10,566 bases of DNA from assembly GCA_031368095.1 (NCBI GenBank), contig JANLQX010000181.1:1-10566 (forward strand). The letters run 5' to 3'. The first letter of the stretch is position 1; the number at the start of each line of letters is the position of its first letter. This DNA is from JANLQX01 sp031368095. GTDB lineage: Bacteria; Actinomycetota; Acidimicrobiia; Acidimicrobiales; JANYDT01. A program made the translations under genes and the position numbers. Shown here piece by piece: positions 1 to 5,939 of this stretch. The notes under the pieces were generated by a model. The model was given only the letters and a program-made list of their open reading frames with translations. It was not told the DNA's origin and searched no databases.

Positions 1-1416
1 GGCGTGTTGCAGCACGGCATGTCGATGAGCGACGCCATGAACCACTACTCGTTGTTGACCGTCGGCGACGGTCTGGTGTCGCAGATTCCGGCATTGCTCA
101 TCTCCATCGCGTCGGGCCTTATCGTCACCCGAGCGGCAACGGAGAACGATCTCGGCACCGACCTCCTCGCCCAGTTCTCGCGGCACGCAAAGACGCTGAA
201 GATTGCGGCGGGCGCGCTGGTGGCGATCTCGCTGATGCCCGGCCTTCCGAAGATCCCGTTCTTCATCGTTGCTGCCGCCCTGTGGTTCGGCTCCTCGCGC
301 GCTGCTTCCGAACAGACGGCCGAGTTCACTGCGCCGGCCGACGAAGCCACGCCGAAGAAGGACTCCCCGAGCGATCTCGTGAGTGACATGCGAATCGAGC
401 CGCTGCAACTGGACATCGGCTATGGCCTCATGGATCTCGTGGACACCGCCCGAGGTGGCGATCTGCTCGACCGTGTTCGGGCCCTTCGACGAAAGACGGC
501 GATGGAACTTGGCGTCGTGGCCCCGCCGGTCCGCACGCGCGATTCGATGGCGCTCTCGCCGACTGCCTACGAGATCCGTGTGCACGGTGTCGTCGTGGGC
601 GGTGGCGAAGCCCCCCACGGTGTCTCGCTCCTTCTTGGACCGTGCCCGCCGCATATCCCCGGAAAGCTCACCACCGACCCTGTCTTTGGTATGGAGGCGT
701 CGTGGATTCCGGTCGAGTTTGCCTCGCAGGCCGAAATGTCTGGAGCAACGGTGATCGACCGGGGGTCGGTAATCACCACCCACCTTGCCGAAGTGATTAG
801 AACGAATGCCTCGCGTCTTCTCAGTCGTCAGGACGTGAAGCTGTTGGTTGACGGTGTGCGGGCGTCGGATCCGGCCGTGACGGAAGAGCTCGCCGCCGTG
901 TCGATCTCGCTGGCCGAAGTGCAACGCGTGTTGCAGAGCCTTCTCGAAGAAGGCGTCACCATTCGGGACCTCATTCGCATTCTCGAAGTGATGTCTGAGC
1001 GCGGCCGGGTCACGAAGGATCCCGAAGCGCTCGTTGAGGCGGTTCGCGCCGCGCTGGGGCCGGCAATCTCCGTTCCACTGGCCGAACAAGGCCGACTCAG
1101 CGTCATCACCCTCGACCCGATGATCGAACGGCTCCTGCTCGATGGAGTCCGCAGTGCCGACGGAGGTTCGTTCCTGACCGGCGATGCGTCACTGCTCGAA
1201 CGAGTCGTCGCCGACGTTTCGGCAATCGTGGCCGAGGTGGAGAATCGCGGGATTCGTCCGGTGCTCGTTTGCAGCGGTGCCATCCGCCCATCGATGCGTC
1301 GTCTGCTCCGCGGTGCGGCGCCGAGCACGCCGGTCTTGGCCTACGCCGAACTCGGCCAACAACTCATCATCGAAACCGTCGGTGTCGTCCGTCTTGACCA
1401 GCCCGCATTCGCATGA
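1..1416 (+). CDS. flhA: Flagellar biosynthesis protein FlhA, C-terminal part (5' end outside window)
   Basis: FlhA is the membrane-embedded export gate of the flagellar type III secretion apparatus; its cytoplasmic domain forms a ring that receives substrate-chaperone complexes. The frame is open from base 1, so about 470 residues of a family protein of roughly 690 are visible. Near the left edge, GDGLVSQIPALLIS followed by SGLIVTR is the typical FlhA membrane-proximal sequence. Hydrophobic segments follow up to about residue 97, then a charged linker. The cytoplasmic domain shows VRTRD...LSPTAYEIRVHGV (about residues 176-197), DPVFGMEASWIP, the THLAEVIR...LLSRQDV helices, and the end VLVCSGAIRPSMRRLL with a terminal ETVGVV. 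All of these match family landmarks in order. The C-terminus is complete at TGA 1414-1416. The following gene begins either 4 bp inside this stop or, more likely, 57 bp after it, so the two are probably co-transcribed. Identification is confident; the missing N-terminus is a window effect. Confidence 0.96.
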   Translation, partial: GVLQHGMSMSDAMNHYSLLTVGDGLVSQIPALLISIASGLIVTRAATENDLGTDLLAQFSRHAKTLKIAAGALVAISLMPGLPKIPFFIVAAALWFGSSRAASEQTAEFTAPADEATPKKDSPSDLVSDMRIEPLQLDIGYGLMDLVDTARGGDLLDRVRALRRKTAMELGVVAPPVRTRDSMALSPTAYEIRVHGVVVGGGEAPHGVSLLLGPCPPHIPGKLTTDPVFGMEASWIPVEFASQAEMSGATVIDRGSVITTHLAEVIRTNASRLLSRQDVKLLVDGVRASDPAVTEELAAVSISLAEVQRVLQSLLEEGVTIRDLIRILEVMSERGRVTKDPEALVEAVRAALGPAISVPLAEQGRLSVITLDPMIERLLLDGVRSADGGSFLTGDASLLERVVADVSAIVAEVENRGIRPVLVCSGAIRPSMRRLLRGAAPSTPVLAYAELGQQLIIETVGVVRLDQPAFA

Positions 1417-1460
1417 AGAAGACACGTACACAGATGAATTCGAACGTGAACCGAACGAGT

Positions 1461-1465
1461 GGAGA
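1461..1465 (+). promoter_or_regulatory. Ribosome binding site that decides the start of the FlhF-like gene
   Basis: GGAGA lies 7 bases before ATG 1473. The upstream in-frame ATG at 1413, which overlaps the flhA stop as ATGA, has no purine-rich Shine-Dalgarno stretch. The 20 residues it would add look unlike the start of any FlhF. The ATG at 1473 gives MTTTKTFSGADL, which resembles the usual FlhF N-terminus. Confidence 0.6.
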
Positions 1466-1472
1466 TTCCGTC

Positions 1473-2765
1473 ATGACCACCACCAAGACCTTCAGCGGGG
1501 CCGACCTCGGCGTGCTCCTCGAGCAGGTCCACGCGGAGTTCGGTGAGAGCGCCAGAGTTGTCGCCGCCAATCGCTGCCGAAGCGGCGGCTTCGCCGGTTT
1601 CTTCGCCACCGAAAGTTTCGAAGTGATCGTCGAGATCATCGCCGCGCCGGTCGGGGTGGGTCCGCGTCGCGGCCGTCTTACCCGTCGCGCCGACACGAGG
1701 GCGGCACCGGTGCCCGTCATCGAACCGTCCTCCGGGGGCCCGGTTGCGTCGAGTGCATTGGATGCCCTCATCGCTGCCGCCGACGACGCTGAACGGCGGG
1801 TCGGTGGTTCATCGGGAACATCGTCGTCTACGGAGTTCGCCGAAGTCCTTCGCCGCGCCTCGGACACGGCGAGCCTGGCCCCACCGGGTTCGAGCAGCGG
1901 ACCGCGGCCGAAGGGTGCCAGGGCGAAGCGGGATAGGACGAAATGGCGCGTCGGGCGGCGGCCGCGCACGAGCGGAAATGAACGGGTCATCGATCTCGCT
2001 GCTCTCGAGCGCGCCGGGCTTATGCCGTCACTCAATCCATCCTTGGTCTCCGTCAGCGATGGCCGCAATCTTCTCGCCCCCCTTCGTCGTGGTGGCGATG
2101 TGTCAACGTCGACCCTCGTTGCTCTCGGGGTCCCCGACTCGATGCTGGCTTCGGCGGAGAACGGTCGCATCAATCTCGGTACCGTCATCAGCCGTCTGCC
2201 GTCGCCTCCTCCAATGATTACCGGTCACGGCGCCATGATCGCGTTCGTCGGCGAGGCGTCAATCGTGCTCGATGTGGCACGCGCCGTGGCTGTTGCCCTG
2301 CATCAGGATCCTGACGCGTGCGTGTTCCTGTCGCCTGGCGATCGCCCGGTCGGGTTCGTCGGAGAGCAGATCTCGGTGATCGACGATCTGAGCCGACGCC
2401 GAGACGAGTGGTCGTCACTCGATCGCCTCACCGTCGTGGCTATTGACATTGGTTTCGCCCGCCAAGACGTGGCGTGGGGCCGCCATGCGGTCTCGATGCT
2501 GCGTCCGGCCATGCGGTGGGGGGTGGTCGCGGCCACCCGAAAGTCGGAAGACATCCGGGCGTGGTCGCGAGGCATCGGTGGTCTGCATGCCCTCGCGGTG
2601 ACGGGTATGGCGGAAACGGCGAGCCCAGCTTCGGTCCTCAGCGCCGGCGTCCCGGTGGCCCGACTCGACGGCCAGGTCGCCACGCCCGAACTCTGGCTCC
2701 GCCTACTCAGTGACCGACTGGCCGAGCAGTCGACGCGCCGCGCGCCTGACCTCATTGCCACGTGA
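1473..2765 (+). CDS. FlhF-like protein with degenerate GTPase motifs
   Basis: FlhF is an SRP-type GTPase that acts with FlhG to set flagellar site and number, and its gene commonly follows flhA. This 430-residue protein has three parts. Residues 1-55 resemble the FlhF N-terminal B domain (MTTTKTFSGADLGVLLEQV, FGESARVVAANR, GGFAGFF). A low-complexity Pro/Arg/Ser-rich linker runs to about 165. An N/G-like domain follows. Within that domain the fold is still traceable: MIAFVGEASIVLDVARAVAVAL sits at the P-loop strand and helix, VVAIDIG at the G3 strand, VVAATRKSED at the family's SATTK-type segment, and AVTGMAETASPASVLS at the TKLDET...LS segment. However, GxxGxGKT reads GEASIVLD (260-267), so the P-loop glycine and Lys-Thr are gone, and TKxD reads TGMA. 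I infer a pseudo-GTPase or a highly diverged FlhF that probably does not bind GTP conventionally. No frameshift or stop is present, so it looks maintained rather than decaying. The alternative start at 1413 would add 20 residues. The FlhF call rests on motif alignment by eye and on gene position. Confidence 0.72.
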   Translation: MTTTKTFSGADLGVLLEQVHAEFGESARVVAANRCRSGGFAGFFATESFEVIVEIIAAPVGVGPRRGRLTRRADTRAAPVPVIEPSSGGPVASSALDALIAAADDAERRVGGSSGTSSSTEFAEVLRRASDTASLAPPGSSSGPRPKGARAKRDRTKWRVGRRPRTSGNERVIDLAALERAGLMPSLNPSLVSVSDGRNLLAPLRRGGDVSTSTLVALGVPDSMLASAENGRINLGTVISRLPSPPPMITGHGAMIAFVGEASIVLDVARAVAVALHQDPDACVFLSPGDRPVGFVGEQISVIDDLSRRRDEWSSLDRLTVVAIDIGFARQDVAWGRHAVSMLRPAMRWGVVAATRKSEDIRAWSRGIGGLHALAVTGMAETASPASVLSAGVPVARLDGQVATPELWLRLLSDRLAEQSTRRAPDLIAT

Positions 2766-2781
2766 GCATCCGGACCGACTG

Positions 2782-3033
2782 ATGAATCCGGTGGCCCGTA
2801 TCTCGGCGAGCCTGGCTCTGACGCTGGCAATCTGGGGACCGAACACCGTTGCTGCGTGGCGACGCGGACCTGACGTACTCGGGCACTCGGCCCTTCGATT
2901 CCTGGTGATTTTCACGCTGGTCCGTTTTGCGCTCCGGGCCATCGACGCGCTGATTCGCTCCTACCTTCGTGCCTCGTGGTCAGACCGCCAACGGACCGAA
3001 ACTATTGATCGACCGGGGGTGGATCCCGTCTGA
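2782..3033 (+). CDS. Small putative membrane protein at the end of the flagellar operon
   Basis: I do not recognise this 83-residue protein. It follows the FlhF-like gene by 16 bases on the same strand, so it is probably the last gene of the operon. A moderately hydrophobic N-terminal stretch (residues 4-26, SASLALTLAIWGP) is followed by a basic turn (WRRG). A second hydrophobic helix (about 37-58, LRFLVIFTLVRFALRAIDALI) precedes an Arg-rich hydrophilic tail, so one or two membrane helices are likely. GGA at 2772-2774 lies 7 bases before ATG 2782 and supports this start. An in-frame GTG at 2710 would add 24 basic residues overlapping the FlhF-like gene and looks less likely. A flagellar role is suggested only by position. 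It could also be a spurious ORF, but its spacing, frame and hydrophobicity argue for a real gene. Confidence 0.55.
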   Translation: MNPVARISASLALTLAIWGPNTVAAWRRGPDVLGHSALRFLVIFTLVRFALRAIDALIRSYLRASWSDRQRTETIDRPGVDPV

Positions 3034-3053
3034 TGAAATATCAGACGAAAAAA
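3027..3053 (+). terminator. Perfect 8-bp hairpin at the end of the flagellar operon (terminator-like)
   Basis: CGTCTGAT (3027-3034), a 5-base loop (3035-3039) and ATCAGACG (3040-3047) form a perfect stem that includes the TGA stop of the preceding gene. The stem is followed by six A residues, not T, so it is not a canonical intrinsic terminator on the + strand. It may mark a transcript 3' end or protect one. Its position, right after the last gene of the operon and before an independent gene, is what supports the call. Confidence 0.35.
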
Positions 3054-3074
3054 CAGGTAGGTACCCAGACAAGG

Positions 3075-3104
3075 TTGTCATGAAACATGATTCGGCGAGA
3101 TAGT
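3075..3104 (+). promoter_or_regulatory. Candidate promoter for the hybrid kinase gene
   Basis: The 173-base gap 3034-3206 is visibly AT-richer than its surroundings. TTGTCA (3075-3080) resembles a -35 box and GATAGT (3099-3104) a weak -10 box, with an 18-base spacer. A short inverted repeat, TCATG-AAA-CATGA (3078-3090), overlaps the -35 box and could be an operator. A second -10-like element, TATATT, lies at 3129-3134 but has only a poor partner (TTCTGA, 3105-3110). No sigma-28 flagellar promoter is apparent. These are consensus matches by eye only. Confidence 0.3.
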
Positions 3105-3206
3105 TTCTGATTCAACTATTGGGTCTCGTATATTAGCGAAATACCGGGGGTTTCCCTGATCGACTGCTACGTTGATCCCCGTTCATCCTTTCGGCGGGGG
3201 CCGTTT

Positions 3207-4823
3207 ATGCACTCTCTAGTCACGCTCTTGCGCACGGTCGGCGATCGGGTCGGTCGGCCAACTCGCACCAGCACGAACGAGGCTGACACCGCGGACCAGA
3301 TGACCCATCTGGTCCGCGAACACGACCGCAAGACAGCGTTGCTCTACACCGCCTCGCACGAAGTGCGAGGGTCGATGCACGGCATCCTGGGGCTCGTGGA
3401 TCGTCTTCGCGAATCGGGTGACGAGGGGAGCAGTCCGGCATTGCTTGATGCTCTCAGCGATGCATGCAGCGGACTTCGGTCCACCGTCCAGCAGGTTCTC
3501 GACGTGGCCCAACTCGAGGCTGGGACGCCGAGGGGTGGAGAAGGAGCTTTCGATCTGCGCGAGGTACTGCGAGAGGTCACTGCGGTCGTGAGCGGGGTGG
3601 CGTCACGGTCCGTCACGGTCATGGTCACCATCGACGAATCCTGTGAACCGATGCGTTACGGCAATGGCGGACGGGTGAATCAAATTCTGACGAACGTGGC
3701 GATCAACGGCGCCCGGGCCATGGACCACGGGGTACTTTCCATCGAAGTCAGGTCTATCGGTGAGGACATTGTCCGGTTCGTGGTGCGTGATCAGGGATCG
3801 GGAATGCCGGTCTCTGCCCAGGATCGACTGACCGGTTCAGACGGTTCGCGTCGCCGCCGGTCGACCGACAACCTCTTGTCGCACCAAGGCTTGGCGGACC
3901 CCGTTGCCGCTCCGGCCATGACTGTGCGCGGCGGCACTGACCCGGCGATGCTTCGCCGGGGCAGCGGTCTCGGGCTTTTGATTGCGCGTGAACTGGTGGA
4001 ACTTCTCGACGGTCGGGTCGAAGTATCGGTGCAGTGGGGGAGCGGCACCGTCGTGCTTATTGATTTGCCGCTCCCACCGATTCACCGGGGCAACGCCCCA
4101 GTGCCCGAACCAGAAGTCGATTCGGTTCTATCCCGCGCGCTTATTGTCGACGACGCGCCGGACGGACTCGATTTCTTGGCCAAGGCCATCCACCCGCTGA
4201 GCGAACATGTTGATGCCACTGTCGACTCCGCCGACGCACTTGAGCTCGCCGCGGCCACCCGCTATGACCTCGTGATCGTCGACGGGCTGATGTCTCCTCA
4301 TGACGGTGCCGATCTGGCACGGGCGATGCGACGAATGCCGACCACCCGAGACGCCGTGATCATTGTGGCGACCGGAAACGTTGAAACAGTGAGTGCGTCG
4401 CGTTACTTGGCGGCCGGTGCCGATCTTGTCCTGGTGAAGCCCTTCTCGCGCCTGGAACTCCTTCGGGCGGTGCGGCGGGCCAGTGCCCAGCGTTCCGACG
4501 CCCGTGGCCCGGGCGAAGTCGTCGACTTTCGTGAAGCACACTGCATTCCGGCGCCAGCCCTGGCGATTTTTGCCTCGATGCTCGACGACCGTCTCAGCGC
4601 CATATCCCTTGCTTACCGACGGGGCGACGCCGAAGCCTTCGCCAACGCCGTCCATGCCCTCGGTTCTCCGGCGGTCATGCTGGGATTCGATGGCCTAGGC
4701 CGGTGCTGCCTTGCGCTCGAAACAGTGAGCCGCTCGCTGGGTCTTTCCGCCGTTGGCCTTAGCGCCCTTGACCAACTCACCGCACTCGCCAACGCCAACC
4801 GAAGCGACCCCGTCGCGGTCTAG
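3207..4823 (+). CDS. Hybrid sensor histidine kinase (HisKA-HATPase-receiver-HPt), no obvious sensor domain
   Basis: This 538-residue multidomain phosphorelay kinase has no transmembrane segment or signal peptide, so it should be cytoplasmic. HisKA: ASHEVRGSMHGILGLV puts the phosphorylatable His at 51; the TP usually found after HExR is replaced by GS. HATPase: N-box QILTNVAINGARA (Asn163, Asn167), G1 box DQGSGM (195-200) and G2 GSGLGL (252-257). A long, Arg-rich ATP lid of about 50 residues separates the two G boxes. Receiver: Asp315/Asp316, phospho-acceptor Asp359 in VIVDG, Thr389 and Lys411 in VLVKPF. C-terminal HPt: VHALGSPAVMLGF puts His483 at the transfer site. Only about 45 residues precede the HisKA helix, so the input signal must come from a partner or from this short region. 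A G-rich stretch (GGGGG, 3196-3200) precedes ATG 3207 by 6 bases and may serve as the ribosome binding site. The gene is convergent with an OmpR-type regulator, the likely final phosphoryl acceptor. Domain calls are confident; the signal and output are unknown. Confidence 0.93.
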   Translation: MHSLVTLLRTVGDRVGRPTRTSTNEADTADQMTHLVREHDRKTALLYTASHEVRGSMHGILGLVDRLRESGDEGSSPALLDALSDACSGLRSTVQQVLDVAQLEAGTPRGGEGAFDLREVLREVTAVVSGVASRSVTVMVTIDESCEPMRYGNGGRVNQILTNVAINGARAMDHGVLSIEVRSIGEDIVRFVVRDQGSGMPVSAQDRLTGSDGSRRRRSTDNLLSHQGLADPVAAPAMTVRGGTDPAMLRRGSGLGLLIARELVELLDGRVEVSVQWGSGTVVLIDLPLPPIHRGNAPVPEPEVDSVLSRALIVDDAPDGLDFLAKAIHPLSEHVDATVDSADALELAAATRYDLVIVDGLMSPHDGADLARAMRRMPTTRDAVIIVATGNVETVSASRYLAAGADLVLVKPFSRLELLRAVRRASAQRSDARGPGEVVDFREAHCIPAPALAIFASMLDDRLSAISLAYRRGDAEAFANAVHALGSPAVMLGFDGLGRCCLALETVSRSLGLSAVGLSALDQLTALANANRSDPVAV

Positions 4824-4834
4824 TCCGCCTTCGA

Positions 4835-4868
4835 TCCCGCTACGGCATCGGCACTGCCATCTTTAAGC
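4835..4868. repeat. 34-bp direct repeat, copy 1 (intergenic)
   Basis: This 34-base sequence, beginning TCCCGCTACGGCATCGGC, recurs identically at 4889-4922 with a period of 54 bases. This copy lies between the convergent kinase and regulator genes, downstream of both stop codons. It contains a small GGCA-C-TGCC palindrome but no convincing terminator hairpin or T-run. Confidence 0.9.
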
Positions 4869-4888
4869 TCCGTCAATCGTTGCTGTAG

Positions 4889-4922
4889 TCCCGCTACGGC
4901 ATCGGCACTGCCATCTTTAAGC
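4889..4922. repeat. 34-bp direct repeat, copy 2 (spans the end of the regulator gene)
   Basis: This copy is identical to 4835-4868. On the - strand it encodes the last residues (LKMAVPMP) and the TAG stop of the response regulator. The flanking bases of the two copies differ on both sides, so the repeat boundaries are exactly 34 bases. A local duplication of the gene's 3' end is the simplest explanation. Confidence 0.9.
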
Positions 4923-5706
4923 GATACCCCACCTCTCGAATTGTCTGAATAAGCCACCCTGCGCCGGCGTTGGCCAGCTTTCGACGCAGGTTTGACATGT
5001 GGACTTCCACCAAATGGCTGCCGCCGCGCCACTCGGGTCCCCACACCACAGCCTGCAACTGTGCCCGAGAAACGACGTTCGTGGTGTGGCAGGCCAACTC
5101 GCGAAAGAGAGCGAATTCCGTGCGGGTGAGCTGCACAGAATGTTTCCCAACGAGAACGATTCGGGCCACGGAATCGACGGTCAGCGGCGGTATCGCCGCG
5201 GTCTGTTGTTCGGTCGCCGTAAGCAGGGCTCCCTCGCTGGCCGCGCTCGTGATGCGAGAGCCAAAGACGTGCGCTGATGGTCCGGCCGTGGCGTCACCGT
5301 AGGTGGCGAGAATTGCTGCGTGCCGCCGGGCCACGGAGCGGATCCGGGCGGCCAGCTCACGCATCGAGATTGGTTTGGTCACATAGTCATCGGCCCCGAT
5401 GGTGAACCCGACGAGTTTGTCGACCTCCTCGCCGCGGGCGGTGAGGATGATGATGTGGACGTCGCTCAGCTCGCGAAGTCGCCGACAGGTTTCGAAGCCG
5501 TCGATACCGGGAAGACCGAGATCAAGGATGACGACGACAGGATCGACCTCGGCGAACATCTCCAACGCCTGTTCGCCATCCTCGGCCACACTGACGGCAA
5601 AGCCCTCGGATTCCAAGGAAGTCTGCATGAGCGAGGCGATATCGGGCGCGTCGTCGACGAGGAGAACACGCACTCGATCGAGACGTCGGGGAAGGATGGG
5701 CGGCAT
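4894..5706 (-). CDS. OmpR/PhoB-family response regulator
   Basis: This 270-residue two-component transcription regulator has an N-terminal receiver and a C-terminal winged helix. Receiver: RVLLVDDAPD with Asp18/Asp19, phospho-acceptor Asp62 in VVILDLGLPGIDG, Thr89 in IILTAR, and Lys111 in DDYVTKPIS. Winged helix (about 174-264): VQLTRTEFALFREL, NVVSRAQLQAVVWG, the recognition-helix segment VEVHMSNLRRKL, and the wing IQTIREVGYRL. All are typical of DNA-binding OmpR proteins. The linker between the domains (about 130-173) is longer than usual and Ala/Thr/Ser-rich. I chose ATG 5706 because it places the receiver 12 residues in. The frame stays open upstream to a TTG at 5832, with a GTG at 5745, but none of these has a strong ribosome binding site. 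The eight C-terminal residues and the stop lie within a 34-bp repeat. The gene is convergent with the hybrid kinase and divergent from the secreted SH3 protein gene, which is a candidate target. Function is confident; target genes are inference. Confidence 0.92.
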   Translation of the reverse strand: MPPILPRRLDRVRVLLVDDAPDIASLMQTSLESEGFAVSVAEDGEQALEMFAEVDPVVVILDLGLPGIDGFETCRRLRELSDVHIIILTARGEEVDKLVGFTIGADDYVTKPISMRELAARIRSVARRHAAILATYGDATAGPSAHVFGSRITSAASEGALLTATEQQTAAIPPLTVDSVARIVLVGKHSVQLTRTEFALFRELACHTTNVVSRAQLQAVVWGPEWRGGSHLVEVHMSNLRRKLANAGAGWLIQTIREVGYRLKMAVPMP

Positions 5707-5784
5707 TGGTCCAGGCTGACTGAGAGGGCCTTCAGAAGAAGACACTGTCGGAGAGAACTCGTCAGTCCATGCGGCCGTGGAAAG

Positions 5785-5804
5785 GCTGGTCTGAATGGAC
5801 CAGC
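5785..5804. promoter_or_regulatory. 7-bp inverted repeat in the divergent intergenic region
   Basis: GCTGGTC (5785-5791) and GACCAGC (5798-5804) are perfect inverted arms around TGAATG. It sits about 80 bases upstream of the regulator start and about 135 bases upstream of the SH3 gene start. It could be an operator, or a hairpin in the regulator's leader RNA. Confidence 0.4.
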
Positions 5805-5832
5805 GCCATAAAAGTAGTGGACAAAAAGTCAA
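5805..5832 (-). promoter_or_regulatory. Weak candidate promoter for the response regulator
   Basis: On the - strand TTGACT (5832-5827) is a good -35 match. At a 16-base spacer TATGGC (5810-5805) is a poor -10. The region is AT-richer than its surroundings. If correct, the transcript would carry a leader of roughly 100 bases before ATG 5706, containing the inverted repeat at 5785-5804. Confidence 0.25.
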
Positions 5833-5855
5833 GCGACTTGTTGCACGAGGAAATC

Positions 5856-5870
5856 TTGAGGAATCCTCAA
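5856..5870. promoter_or_regulatory. Perfect 15-bp palindrome, candidate operator
   Basis: TTGAGGA-A-TCCTCAA has two perfect 7-base arms around a single central base, so it cannot fold well as a hairpin and suits a dimeric DNA-binding protein. It lies in the gap between the divergent regulator and SH3 genes (5707-5939), about 70 bases upstream of the SH3 gene's ATG. The binding protein is unknown; OmpR-family proteins more often bind direct repeats. Confidence 0.45.
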
Positions 5871-5939
5871 TGTTTCGAGAGCCATGGCGGGCGGAAGCGC
5901 AGACCGCCCCGCCCTCGTCTGGAATTGTTCACTGGAACC

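Noticed and set aside
828..1328. 166-codon - strand frame opposite flhA
   Set aside because: Ser/Thr/Arg-rich composition, and fully overlapped by conserved FlhA sequence.
1367..2188. 273-codon open frame on the - strand opposite the FlhF-like gene
   Set aside because: It is Arg/Ser/Thr/Pro-rich with no domain pattern, as expected of an antisense shadow in high-GC DNA, and the + strand frame has family motifs.
4128..4655. 175-codon - strand frame opposite the kinase receiver and HPt domains
   Set aside because: The + strand carries intact receiver and HPt motifs; this frame shows no recognisable features.
4820..5044. 74-codon - strand frame containing the 18-residue repeat LKDGSADAVAG...
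   Set aside because: Most of it overlaps the conserved winged-helix coding frame of the regulator. It is mentioned only as a property of the 34-bp repeat, not as a gene.
5718..5767. GACTGA / TCAGTC arms just upstream of the chosen regulator start
   Set aside because: Six-base arms with a loop of nearly 40 bases are expected by chance, and there is no supporting context.
5826..5839. AAGTC-AAGC-GACTT inverted repeat, which on the - strand is followed by several T bases and looks like a terminator
   Set aside because: The stem is only 5 bp and AT-rich, and it would lie upstream of the regulator gene rather than after a gene. The same bases also hold the -35-like element.
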